Assembly (NCBI GenBank): GCA_020720705.1
Contig: DYOJ01000135.1
Location: 1 to 6,480, forward strand
DNA from: Acetofilamentum sp.
GTDB lineage: Bacteria > Bacteroidota > Bacteroidia > Bacteroidales > JAADGE01
Direction of reading: 5' to 3'
DNA length: 6,480 nt
The translations under genes were made by a program, and so were the position numbers. Below, piece by piece: positions 1 to 6,426 of the stretch; the first letter of the stretch is position 1, and every line of letters begins with the position of its first letter. A model generated the notes under the pieces. That model saw only the letters and a list, made by a program, of their open reading frames with translations, had not been told where the DNA came from and did not search any database.

Positions 1-123
1 AAGTTTTGTAATATCTGAAAAAATTTGACGAATATCAAATCAGCAGAAAAAACATGTTTGATGCAGCAAGCGATAATAATTGTAATAATATGAATATCAA
101 TTAAGTGTAAATTTCAAAATATT
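1..123. other. AT-rich flank without a recognisable gene
   Basis: All six frames were read. Plus-strand frames are broken within the first 20-110 bases. One minus-strand frame stays open to the left edge but has no ATG and no recognisable content. Nothing here can be supported as a gene; it is probably spacer beyond the terminator of the CLC gene. Confidence 0.5.
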
Positions 124-153
124 AAAAAAGATGAATTTCTCGACAAGTTCATC
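124..153 (-). terminator. Rho-independent terminator of the CLC gene
   Basis: Read on the minus strand, two bases after the TAA stop of the CLC gene (158-156) comes GATGAA (153-148), then a C/A mismatch, two more pairs (TT/AA), a six-base loop GTCGAG, and the closing TTCATC (135-130). It is followed directly by six T residues (129-124). A stem with a U-tract immediately after the stop codon is the classic intrinsic terminator layout. The stem is AT-rich, so its strength is uncertain. Confidence 0.6.
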
Positions 154-155
154 GT

Positions 156-1931
156 TTAGTTTTCCGAAAATTCTTTGAGCAAACTTCGATATTTTGAAAA
201 AACATTGGCACGTGAAATAAATCCGACATATTTTTTGCCGTCTAAAACAACTAAGTTAAAAACTTCAGCTTGTTGGATTTTTCCGGCAACGGAATCCATA
301 TTTTCAGTTACCTGCACAGAAATTTCGGGAAAAGACATCAATTCCGATACTTTTAATTTGTCGTATAAATGTGTTGTAAACATAATTTTCCGAATTCGGT
401 CAAGGGATACATAACCTACAAAATTTGATTTAGAATCCAACACAGGGAAAATATTTCGGTTTGATTCCGCAACCACCCCAACCAATTGTCGTAAAGTGAA
501 GTGCGGTTTTACCGGTTTGAAATCTGTTTCGATAATATCTGTTATTTGCATGTGAATCAGTACATTATGGTCGGCGTGATGTGTTATCAGCTCACCTTTT
601 TTTGCCAATTGTATGCTGTAAACGTTTGTCGGTAAAAACACTTTTACGGTAACATAAGAAATTCCTGCGGTAATCATTAAGGGCATAAACAGCCCGTAGC
701 CGTGCGTAATTTCGCCGATTAAAAAAATACCTGTAAGCGGCGCATGCAACACGCCGGCAATTACACCTGCCATACCGACCAGCGCAGAATTATTCGGCGC
801 AATAGTTGTCAATTTAAAATGATTAGCAATTGTTGCAAAAAATAATCCGGCATTTGCTCCGATAAATAACGAAGGTGCAAAAATACCGCCTACGCCGCCG
901 GCACTGAATGTAAGCGAAGCCGCAACGGGTTTCAGCAACGTGATGGTCAAAAACAATAGTATTAACGCAAAAATATTTTCTTCAAATCCGGCAATAAAAT
1001 TATTGTCATATAAATAGGTATAATCACCTTTCAAACAAGAATTTATGCTTTCAAAGCCTTCGCCGTACAGCGCCGGGAAAAAGTATATCAACATTCCGAG
1101 TAAACTCGCTCCGATAAGAAATTTGTATCGCTTTTTCTTTACATTTTTAAAAATACGTTCTGTAAATACATACGTTTTGGTAAAATATACAGCTAACAAC
1201 CCTGTAAAGATTCCGAGAAAAATGTAGTAAGGCACTTCTCCGAGTGTAAATTCGTTTTGAAGCGAAAACGGATACAAAACGGTTTGCCCCCATACAAAAT
1301 ATGATGTCAATGAACCGGTTACGGAGGAAAACAAAATGGGAATGACCGATTTTGTAGTCAAGTCAATCATAATCACTTCAAGGGCGAAAACCACACCGGC
1401 AATAGGCGATTTAAAAATTGCAGACATTGCGGAAGCCGCCGCCGCACCGAGCAACAATACGCGCTCTTTGTAGGTAAGGTTGAACAGTTTACCTATATTT
1501 GCACCGATAGCTCCACCTGTTGCTACCGTAGGACCTTCCAAACCGACTGAACCGCCGAAACCAACTGTTAATGAACTTGTTATAATAGACGAAAACATGT
1601 TGTGCGCCTTAATAAACGCATTGTTCTTTGAGATAGCATACAGAACCGAGGGAATGCCGTGCCCAACCTTATGCCGTAAAATTTTATCTGCGAAAAAAAC
1701 GGCAAGAAAAATCCCGATTGCCGGAAATACAAAATACAAATACTCTATAACGTCATCCGGCGAAAGTTCTGTGATTAAACGCTTTATCAATAAAACTCCG
1801 TTCTTTATCAACACAGCTCCGATACCCGAAAGCAAGCCAACCAACAGACTTAATGCGATAAGAAATTGGTAGTTTGTAATGCGTTTGCGGCGCCATTCGT
1901 TAAATTTGATGATAATCGTATTCACATCCAA
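156..1931 (-). CDS. CLC-family chloride channel/transporter with two CBS domains
   Basis: Integral inner-membrane protein of 591 residues that should move chloride or a related anion. The CLC core spans about residues 20-445 and is rich in hydrophobic segments. The signature loops are all present: GHGIP (90-94), GSVGLEGP (127-134) with the gating glutamate E132, GGIFAP (348-353), and Y438 aligned with the central tyrosine of E. coli ClC. Two cytoplasmic CBS domains follow (about 455-518 and 527-582); in this family they often sense adenine nucleotides. The proton-glutamate position after E185 is valine (V186), as in eukaryotic CLC channels rather than H+/Cl- exchangers, and the anion-site serine is histidine (H91). 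There is no usable ATG: an in-frame TAA lies at 1937-1935, so translation must begin at TTG (1931) or GTG (1925); a GCAGG sits about nine bases before the TTG. The gene is well separated from its neighbours. Family assignment is firm; channel versus exchanger mode is inferred. Confidence 0.95.
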   Translation of the reverse strand: MDVNTIIIKFNEWRRKRITNYQFLIALSLLVGLLSGIGAVLIKNGVLLIKRLITELSPDDVIEYLYFVFPAIGIFLAVFFADKILRHKVGHGIPSVLYAISKNNAFIKAHNMFSSIITSSLTVGFGGSVGLEGPTVATGGAIGANIGKLFNLTYKERVLLLGAAAASAMSAIFKSPIAGVVFALEVIMIDLTTKSVIPILFSSVTGSLTSYFVWGQTVLYPFSLQNEFTLGEVPYYIFLGIFTGLLAVYFTKTYVFTERIFKNVKKKRYKFLIGASLLGMLIYFFPALYGEGFESINSCLKGDYTYLYDNNFIAGFEENIFALILLFLTITLLKPVAASLTFSAGGVGGIFAPSLFIGANAGLFFATIANHFKLTTIAPNNSALVGMAGVIAGVLHAPLTGIFLIGEITHGYGLFMPLMITAGISYVTVKVFLPTNVYSIQLAKKGELITHHADHNVLIHMQITDIIETDFKPVKPHFTLRQLVGVVAESNRNIFPVLDSKSNFVGYVSLDRIRKIMFTTHLYDKLKVSELMSFPEISVQVTENMDSVAGKIQQAEVFNLVVLDGKKYVGFISRANVFSKYRSLLKEFSEN

Positions 1932-1944
1932 AAATTAAAACCTG

Positions 1945-1976
1945 CAAATATCAATTTGATTTTCGGATTTGGCAAA
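1945..1976 (-). promoter_or_regulatory. Possible Bacteroidota-type promoter for the CLC gene
   Basis: On the minus strand, TTTG (1976-1973) is followed after 20 bases by GATATTTG (1952-1945), one mismatch from the Bacteroidota -7 consensus TAnnTTTG. Transcription would start near 1938, leaving only a very short leader before the TTG (1931) and a slightly longer one before the GTG (1925). Chance matches are common in DNA this rich in A and T, so this is tentative. Confidence 0.28.
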
Positions 1977-2447
1977 AAAAATACAAAAATTTAACAATAA
2001 AATCCTTTGCAAACGTTATAGTTTCAATTTAGAAAAGTGATTTTACGAGATTTTTAAGCGATATTCAGTGCTTGTAAGAAAACTCAGAACTCATTGAATT
2101 ACTTATTGTTATAGTGAAATATCGTATCTGCTCAAAAAAGGATGACTGAGCTTTGCAGATTTGTGTTTATTAAATCGTAACCGAAGAACAGATGAATATT
2201 CAATAACGAATGATAAAGGAACAAACGAATTTACCATTGTTCCGGATAAACTACATTATTACAATACTTTAACGTTTACAAAAATGAAAGAAATTAGCGT
2301 TTGACATTCAACATTGGTTATTCTTCGGTTGGATATTTAATTGTGCAAAAAAGAGATTTTTCCATACGATATTGAGTGGATACGAAATATCTACTTGAAT
2401 GTTTTAAGAAATTCAGTAGAAATTCAATTGAAACGTAAAAAAAACAA

Positions 2448-2491
2448 TGAATGACTACTTTATAACTATTGAATGACCACTGAATGACAAT
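2448..2491. repeat. Degenerate 11-bp tandem repeat, about four units
   Basis: Successive 11-base units read TGAATGACTAC, TTTATAACTAT, TGAATGACCAC and TGAATGACAAT. Units 1 and 3 differ at a single base, unit 4 matches the first eight bases, and unit 2 matches at 7 of 11. The third unit also forms an inverted repeat with bases just beyond the array: ATTGAATG (2468-2475) pairs with CATTCAAT (2493-2500). Its role is unknown; it lies about 90 bases past the stop of the secreted-protein gene. Confidence 0.6.
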
Positions 2492-2561
2492 CCATTCAAT
2501 TGATAAAATAGCTGTAATCTACATAAAATCAAATATTTACACGTTTTCTTACAAATACTAT

Positions 2562-2577
2562 TTACAATATTTTGTAA
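2562..2577. repeat. AT-rich inverted repeat after the secreted-protein gene
   Basis: TTACAA (2562-2567) and TTGTAA (2572-2577) are exact inverse complements around a four-base loop, starting eight bases past the TGA stop read leftward. There is no run of T after it on the minus strand, so it is a poor intrinsic terminator. It may still mark the 3' end of the transcript. Confidence 0.35.
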
Positions 2578-2584
2578 TGAAATC

Positions 2585-4627
2585 TCATTGTTTTACAAAT
2601 TTTTGTATAAAATTTCCATGAGCAGTTCTGATAAAATACACGCCTGTTTTGAGTTCTGAAATGTCTATAACTGATTGTTTGCTAATGATTTGTAACTGAC
2701 CAAGCAAGTCATAGATGTAAACCGTTCCGTATTGCTCATATTCGATGTACACAAATTCGGTTGCCGGATTTGGATACGCCCGAATATGCTCGGTGATTTT
2801 TTCAAAACCCGGACAAATATCAATATTGACATTTAGGGCATCTGAGAAATCGCTTATTCCACAATCGTTTATACTTTGAGCTGTGATTTGTGCGTCTCCG
2901 ATAAATTCGCTGTCGAAAAGAATTTCGGCTTGTGTTCCAATAGCTGAAATACTTCCTGCTTCCGGCGGTGAGATGTTCCAATTGTAATCCACGGCAAATT
3001 CGGCTTGTGTGGTTGTATAAAATTGAAAACCCGGATTTTGACATAGCATCTGGTTGCCGGCGGGCATCAGCGGTGTCTGAGGTAACGGATTGACCGAAAG
3101 TTGCAAGATTGTAACCGAATAACAGTCGGGCAAGACCGGAATTGTATCAAAATAGATACCTGAAGTTCCGATATATTCATTACCGAAAAATAAGGTTTCA
3201 CCTTCGCATATTTCAGACTCTAAGGTTGTTATATCGTTTTGACAAAGTGTATATTTTGCTAAGAAAGCATCGTTGTTGTTTAACCCGGAGGTTGTTAAGG
3301 TCGTTGAATTTTCGGAGGGGTCGAAATCATTATTGTAATAAAAATAACCTGTTGCAAAAAGCATATTGTCGTGAACAAAAATTGAATTTCCCTGATTATA
3401 AGTATATCCTGCGATATTGAACGCCCAGCGAAACAGGTTATCGTTGCTATATTTTGCAATGAAAATGTCGTTTGCAGCAGAATGAAGCTCGTAAACAGCC
3501 TCTTCGGACGGGTCGAAATCTGCAGTTCCTGAGAATGTTCCGGTGAGGTAATAATTGCCTTGTTTGTCAAAATACAATTTGCTTGAACGGTCGTAACTTG
3601 TTCCGAAAATTTTGTATGCCGAATTAAAATCACCGTTTTCGGACAGTTTGCATACAAAAATATCTCGGCTGGAGCTTCCTGCTGTTAAAATATATTCATT
3701 ATCCGAGGGGTCGAAATCTACATTGTATTCAAAATTTCCGGTAATAAAGAGGTTTTTTTCATAGAATTTTAACGAAATACCTTCACTTTCTCCTCCAAAA
3801 TTTCCGAGAAGCATTTTTTTCCAAACCGGATTTCCTTGTTCGTTAAATTTATAAATTGATGTTGTTCCGTAGTAATTGCCTGTTGCATAAATTGTTGAAT
3901 TTTGGTCGGTGGTTATTGAGTTCATCTTTTCGACTGTACCATTATTTTCGGAAAATACCCATAAGCAATTGTCAGTGAGTATATTATATTTAGCAACAAA
4001 CATGTCCTTTCCATCAACAGAAGTCTTAAAATACTCATTTTCAGTGGGGTCGAAATCAAATGTAGAATAAAACTCACCACAAATATAAAAGTTTTCATCA
4101 TCAGCGGTTATTTCTTTTGAATTTTCTGCACTTATTCCGCCAACACTCCACGCATCAATAAAAGTGCCGTCTGTTCTGAGTTTCAGCACAAAAATATCTG
4201 TCATTGCTGTTGAAGTCAGATTAAATATCTCCTGTTCCGGGTTAAAATCAACTGTGCTGTTAAAACTTCCTGTAAGTATCAACATCGTGTCCCCGACAAT
4301 TACCAGGGAATTTGCAAGATCTGCATTTGAACCTCCAAAAGTTGCACCCCAAATATAATCTCCTGTTTGTGAATATTTTACGATAAAGAAATCAAGGTCG
4401 CCGGCTGAATATTTTTTGTCTGTTGATTCTCCGATATCTAAGTCCGTTGAATCCTGAAAACTGCCAATCAAATATACATTTCCGTAACTATCACCTGTGA
4501 TGTCTGTTCCGGCATCATTTTTAAGCGCCCCAAACTGACCTGCAAATTCAAATTGCGGAGATTGTGCAGACATGATTTGAACAGAAATAATCAAAACAAT
4601 AAAAGCGAGAAATAATTTACGAAACAT
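2585..4627 (-). CDS. Secreted SBBP-like beta-propeller protein with T9SS type A sorting domain
   Basis: Predicted cell-surface or released protein of 680 residues from the ATG at 4627; a TTG two codons upstream (4633) is possible but less likely. Residues 1-21 are a signal peptide (basic FRK, a hydrophobic core, then SA before Q). Residues 40-459 hold seven repeats of roughly 60 residues with the pattern V-Y-x-x-G-x-F, D-F-D-P-x-E, D-I-F-x-x-K-Y, G-x-x-x-W, resembling SBBP beta-propeller repeats. Acidic loops stand near 126, 190, 303, 369 and 433; repeat 1 is degenerate and repeat 4 lacks the loop. A module with ICEGE, a G-x-S-G-x-Y motif and DCYS (about 464-513) and an Ig/PKD-like domain (513-604, containing NDCG) follow. 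Residues 615-680 match the type A sorting tail: AYPNPA, VYIYDLLGQ, ISELKTGVYFIR. Export is expected through Sec and then T9SS. The ligand or role is unknown; adhesion or matrix function is only a guess. No enzyme active site was seen. Confidence 0.88.
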   Translation of the reverse strand: MFRKLFLAFIVLIISVQIMSAQSPQFEFAGQFGALKNDAGTDITGDSYGNVYLIGSFQDSTDLDIGESTDKKYSAGDLDFFIVKYSQTGDYIWGATFGGSNADLANSLVIVGDTMLILTGSFNSTVDFNPEQEIFNLTSTAMTDIFVLKLRTDGTFIDAWSVGGISAENSKEITADDENFYICGEFYSTFDFDPTENEYFKTSVDGKDMFVAKYNILTDNCLWVFSENNGTVEKMNSITTDQNSTIYATGNYYGTTSIYKFNEQGNPVWKKMLLGNFGGESEGISLKFYEKNLFITGNFEYNVDFDPSDNEYILTAGSSSRDIFVCKLSENGDFNSAYKIFGTSYDRSSKLYFDKQGNYYLTGTFSGTADFDPSEEAVYELHSAANDIFIAKYSNDNLFRWAFNIAGYTYNQGNSIFVHDNMLFATGYFYYNNDFDPSENSTTLTTSGLNNNDAFLAKYTLCQNDITTLESEICEGETLFFGNEYIGTSGIYFDTIPVLPDCYSVTILQLSVNPLPQTPLMPAGNQMLCQNPGFQFYTTTQAEFAVDYNWNISPPEAGSISAIGTQAEILFDSEFIGDAQITAQSINDCGISDFSDALNVNIDICPGFEKITEHIRAYPNPATEFVYIEYEQYGTVYIYDLLGQLQIISKQSVIDISELKTGVYFIRTAHGNFIQKFVKQ
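3318..4057 (-). repeat. Recurring 11-mer coding for the D-F-D-P loop
   Basis: GATTTCGACCC on the minus strand occurs identically at 3328-3318, 3520-3510, 3718-3708 and 4057-4047, always in the same reading frame and encoding D-F-D-P. Spacings are 192, 198 and 339 bases. A diverged version lies near 4239-4249 (D-F-N-P). The repeats are part of the beta-propeller coding sequence, and show that the protein grew by internal duplication. Confidence 0.75.
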
Positions 4628-4652
4628 AATCAAAAAATCGTTATTTATTGGA

Positions 4653-4683
4653 CAAACAAAATCAATTATAAAAGTTCATCAAA
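4653..4683 (-). promoter_or_regulatory. Probable Bacteroidota-type promoter for the secreted-protein gene
   Basis: Reading leftward, TTTG (4683-4680), a 19-base spacer, then TTTGTTTG (4660-4653), one mismatch from the -7 consensus TAnnTTTG. The spacing is what Bacteroidota promoters use. Transcription would begin about 20 bases before the ATG at 4627, a plausible leader length. It supports independent transcription from the upstream phosphatase gene. Confidence 0.4.
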
Positions 4684-4714
4684 TGCAACAGAATTATTAA
4701 AATGCGAAATTGAA

Positions 4715-4737
4715 GATTTTATAAAATATTTAAAATC
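4715..4737. repeat. AT-only-rich hairpin in the spacer after the phosphatase gene
   Basis: GATTTTA (4715-4721) and TAAAATC (4731-4737) are perfect seven-base inverse complements around a nine-base loop. It lies about 50 bases beyond the phosphatase stop. On the minus strand no T-run follows, so it is a weak terminator candidate at best; otherwise this 152-bp spacer contains only the promoter candidate of the next gene. Confidence 0.3.
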
Positions 4738-4785
4738 AATTATTTATGTGAATTTGAATAGTCTGATTGTTAATATCGAAAAAAT

Positions 4786-6381
4786 TTACACTTGAACTCC
4801 GATAACTAAAATATCATCAATTTGTTCGTTCGTGCCTTTCCAACCGGTAAACAGCTTTTCGAGTTCGTCTTTTTGTTTGGATATATCTAATTTTGAGATG
4901 GTTCGCAGAATCTCTTTGAACCTTCCGGTTTTTAATTTTTCGTTTTTTTCGCCTCCGAATTGCGAGCTGTAACCATCTGAAAACATATAAAAAATATCGT
5001 TGTCTGAAAGTTGTATTTCATGCGTTGTAAACGGAAGTTGTTTGTTGTAGATTCCGATAGGCTGTCTATCTGCCTTATATTCAATTAGTTCGTCTTGTCG
5101 AATAATAATCAATGGATTAAACGCGCCGGCATAGTGCAGCATTTTGGTTTCCGGATTAAATAAACAAACCGACATGTCCATGCCGTCCTTCTGTTCTTTT
5201 TGTGCGCCGTCTTGATTCAACGAATTTATGACCGCCAAGCGCAATTCGTTCAGTATCAAATCAGGTTTCACAATTTTTTTCGATACAATAATTTCATTCA
5301 AAAGTGTTGTTCCCAAAATGCTCAGAAACGCGCCGGGAACACCGTGTCCTGTACAATCGCCGGAAATTATAATTATCTGATTTTCAACTTGTCGTATCCA
5401 ATAAAAGTCGCCGCTCACAATATCGCGCGGCATATTCAACACAAACGAATTTGGCAAAGTCTGTGTTATCAGTTCGGGTTTCGGTAAAAAAGCAGTCTGT
5501 ATTTTTTTTGCATATTTTATACTGTCGGTGATGTTTTTATTTTTGAGTTCGACAAGTAACTTATTTGTTTCCAGTTCTTTAATTAAACGCAAAACTTTGT
5601 TTTCGTATTTGATATTGATGTTTGTCAAGAATAAAAAACCTAAAATAAGTATTGCAACAGGAAAAATCATAAAATAATTAGTGGATTCGTAAGAACTGAA
5701 ATCTAACTTATCCTCCGAAAATCCGACTCCGAACAAATTATGAAAAAAGTCGAAAGAAAGTGCAAAAAAAACAGTAACAAAAACCATTAAGGTCATAAAG
5801 AATTTGTCTTTTTTTCGAATGAGAATAAAAGGCAGCGAAATGTATGAAACCATCAATGCACGCGGAAAAATATAGCCCACAATTGGGGATGCTTCGGCGA
5901 GGTTAAGTTTGCCGAGTATTGTAAAAAGTAAGGTTAGTGCGGGCGTTAATAAAGACAACAAAAAGGATGACAGTCTGTTATAACCATATCTGTTTAAGAT
6001 AGGCGTCGTCAAAATGGTAAATGACGATAAATGTGCGAAAATTGATTGTTTGACGTAGAAAAAATGGACTGAGGTGTTCAATAATAAAATTACAAAGAAG
6101 AGAAAGACCGAAATTTGATTGGACAGCATGATTTTCTTTTGCTGTTCAAGCTCCATTTCGGGTAAAATTCCCAAATTTGATATTTTGTTCCAGAATTTTC
6201 GCACTCTGAATATGAACTTATTACGAATTAGTATTTGTGAAAAATTAACTGCCAAAAATCGTTCCAAAATTCGTTTCGCTAATTGGTTAATTTTAAGATA
6301 TTCAACGAGTATTTTTTTTAAGACTGGTGTTTTCTTGATATTGAATCGCTGCAAGAGTTCTAATTTTTGGTAAAAGTGCAT
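4786..6381 (-). CDS. Membrane-anchored SpoIIE/PP2C-type serine/threonine phosphatase
   Basis: A 531-residue protein starting at ATG 6381. Residues 1-88 are basic and probably cytosolic. About six hydrophobic segments follow (near 89-109, 116-130, 137-157, 167-187, 195-215, 235-254), then a helical linker (255-300) with the D-S-I-x-Y-A-K-x-I-Q-x-A-x-L-P motif that usually precedes this catalytic domain in Bacteroidota. The PPM/SpoIIE domain (about 305-531) keeps the metal-binding acidic residues: VSGDFYW (D325), GDCTGHGVPGAFLS (D342), FSDGYSSQFGG (D469) and IDDILVIG (D522/D523). It should therefore be an active, Mn/Mg-dependent phosphoserine/phosphothreonine phosphatase facing the cytosol. Relatives act in partner-switching pathways on STAS-domain anti-anti-sigma factors, but no STAS protein, anti-sigma kinase or sigma factor lies in the window. 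The membrane half presumably senses a signal; I do not recognise its family. A 152-bp gap separates it from the next gene. Confidence 0.9.
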   Translation of the reverse strand: MHFYQKLELLQRFNIKKTPVLKKILVEYLKINQLAKRILERFLAVNFSQILIRNKFIFRVRKFWNKISNLGILPEMELEQQKKIMLSNQISVFLFFVILLLNTSVHFFYVKQSIFAHLSSFTILTTPILNRYGYNRLSSFLLSLLTPALTLLFTILGKLNLAEASPIVGYIFPRALMVSYISLPFILIRKKDKFFMTLMVFVTVFFALSFDFFHNLFGVGFSEDKLDFSSYESTNYFMIFPVAILILGFLFLTNINIKYENKVLRLIKELETNKLLVELKNKNITDSIKYAKKIQTAFLPKPELITQTLPNSFVLNMPRDIVSGDFYWIRQVENQIIIISGDCTGHGVPGAFLSILGTTLLNEIIVSKKIVKPDLILNELRLAVINSLNQDGAQKEQKDGMDMSVCLFNPETKMLHYAGAFNPLIIIRQDELIEYKADRQPIGIYNKQLPFTTHEIQLSDNDIFYMFSDGYSSQFGGEKNEKLKTGRFKEILRTISKLDISKQKDELEKLFTGWKGTNEQIDDILVIGVQV

Positions 6382-6426
6382 ATTTTTAATCAGAATATAA
6401 CCAAAATATTTGTCGAATTTTTATAA
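6382..6426. promoter_or_regulatory. Short divergent intergenic region
   Basis: If the plus-strand frame at 6427 is a gene, only 45 AT-rich bases separate the two starts, so both promoters must share or overlap them. AATATTTG (6405-6412, plus strand) is one mismatch from the Bacteroidota -7 element and sits in the near-palindrome CAAAATATTTG (6402-6412). No proper -33 TTTG is found at the right distance on either strand, so promoter identity is weak. Confidence 0.2.

Larger units (their letters stand above)
1932..2584. other. 653-bp spacer with no intact gene
   Basis: No frame gives a convincing intact gene. The part near 1945-1976 may hold the CLC promoter. A plus-strand frame (2146-2304, 52 codons between stops) encodes a protein-like stretch, with TNDKGTNEFTIVPDKLHYY near its middle, that weakly recalls the beginning of a LytTR DNA-binding domain; no ATG start precedes it and it stops early, so it could be a decayed gene fragment. 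The opposite strand has a 43-codon frame over the same bases that I do not recognise. A degenerate 11-bp tandem repeat and two AT-rich inverted repeats occupy 2448-2577. No tRNA or other structured RNA was recognised. Confidence 0.5.

Noticed and set aside
175..414. Plus-strand reading frame opposite the CLC gene's CBS region
   Set aside because: It lies wholly inside the well-supported CLC gene and its translation has no recognisable domain. The same holds for the plus-strand frames at 1045-1227 and 1480-1872.
2007..2018. TAACGTTTG as the CLC -7 promoter element
   Set aside because: Spacing within the element is one base too long and no TTTG lies at the expected distance upstream; the pair at 1945-1976 fits better.
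2146..2280. Small minus-strand gene (43 codons, beginning with MVNSF) in the spacer
   Set aside because: Unrecognised translation, no ribosome binding site, and the opposite strand over the same bases looks more protein-like.
2820..3657. Minus- and plus-strand alternative frames within the secreted-protein gene
   Set aside because: They overlap clear domain-coding sequence (Ig-like and propeller repeats), are rich in cysteine, arginine or low-complexity residues, and have no recognisable content. They are frame shadows.
3318..4057. CRISPR-like array, because an 11-mer recurs at regular spacing
   Set aside because: The repeats are in frame within a coding sequence, about 195 bases apart, and encode a conserved protein motif.
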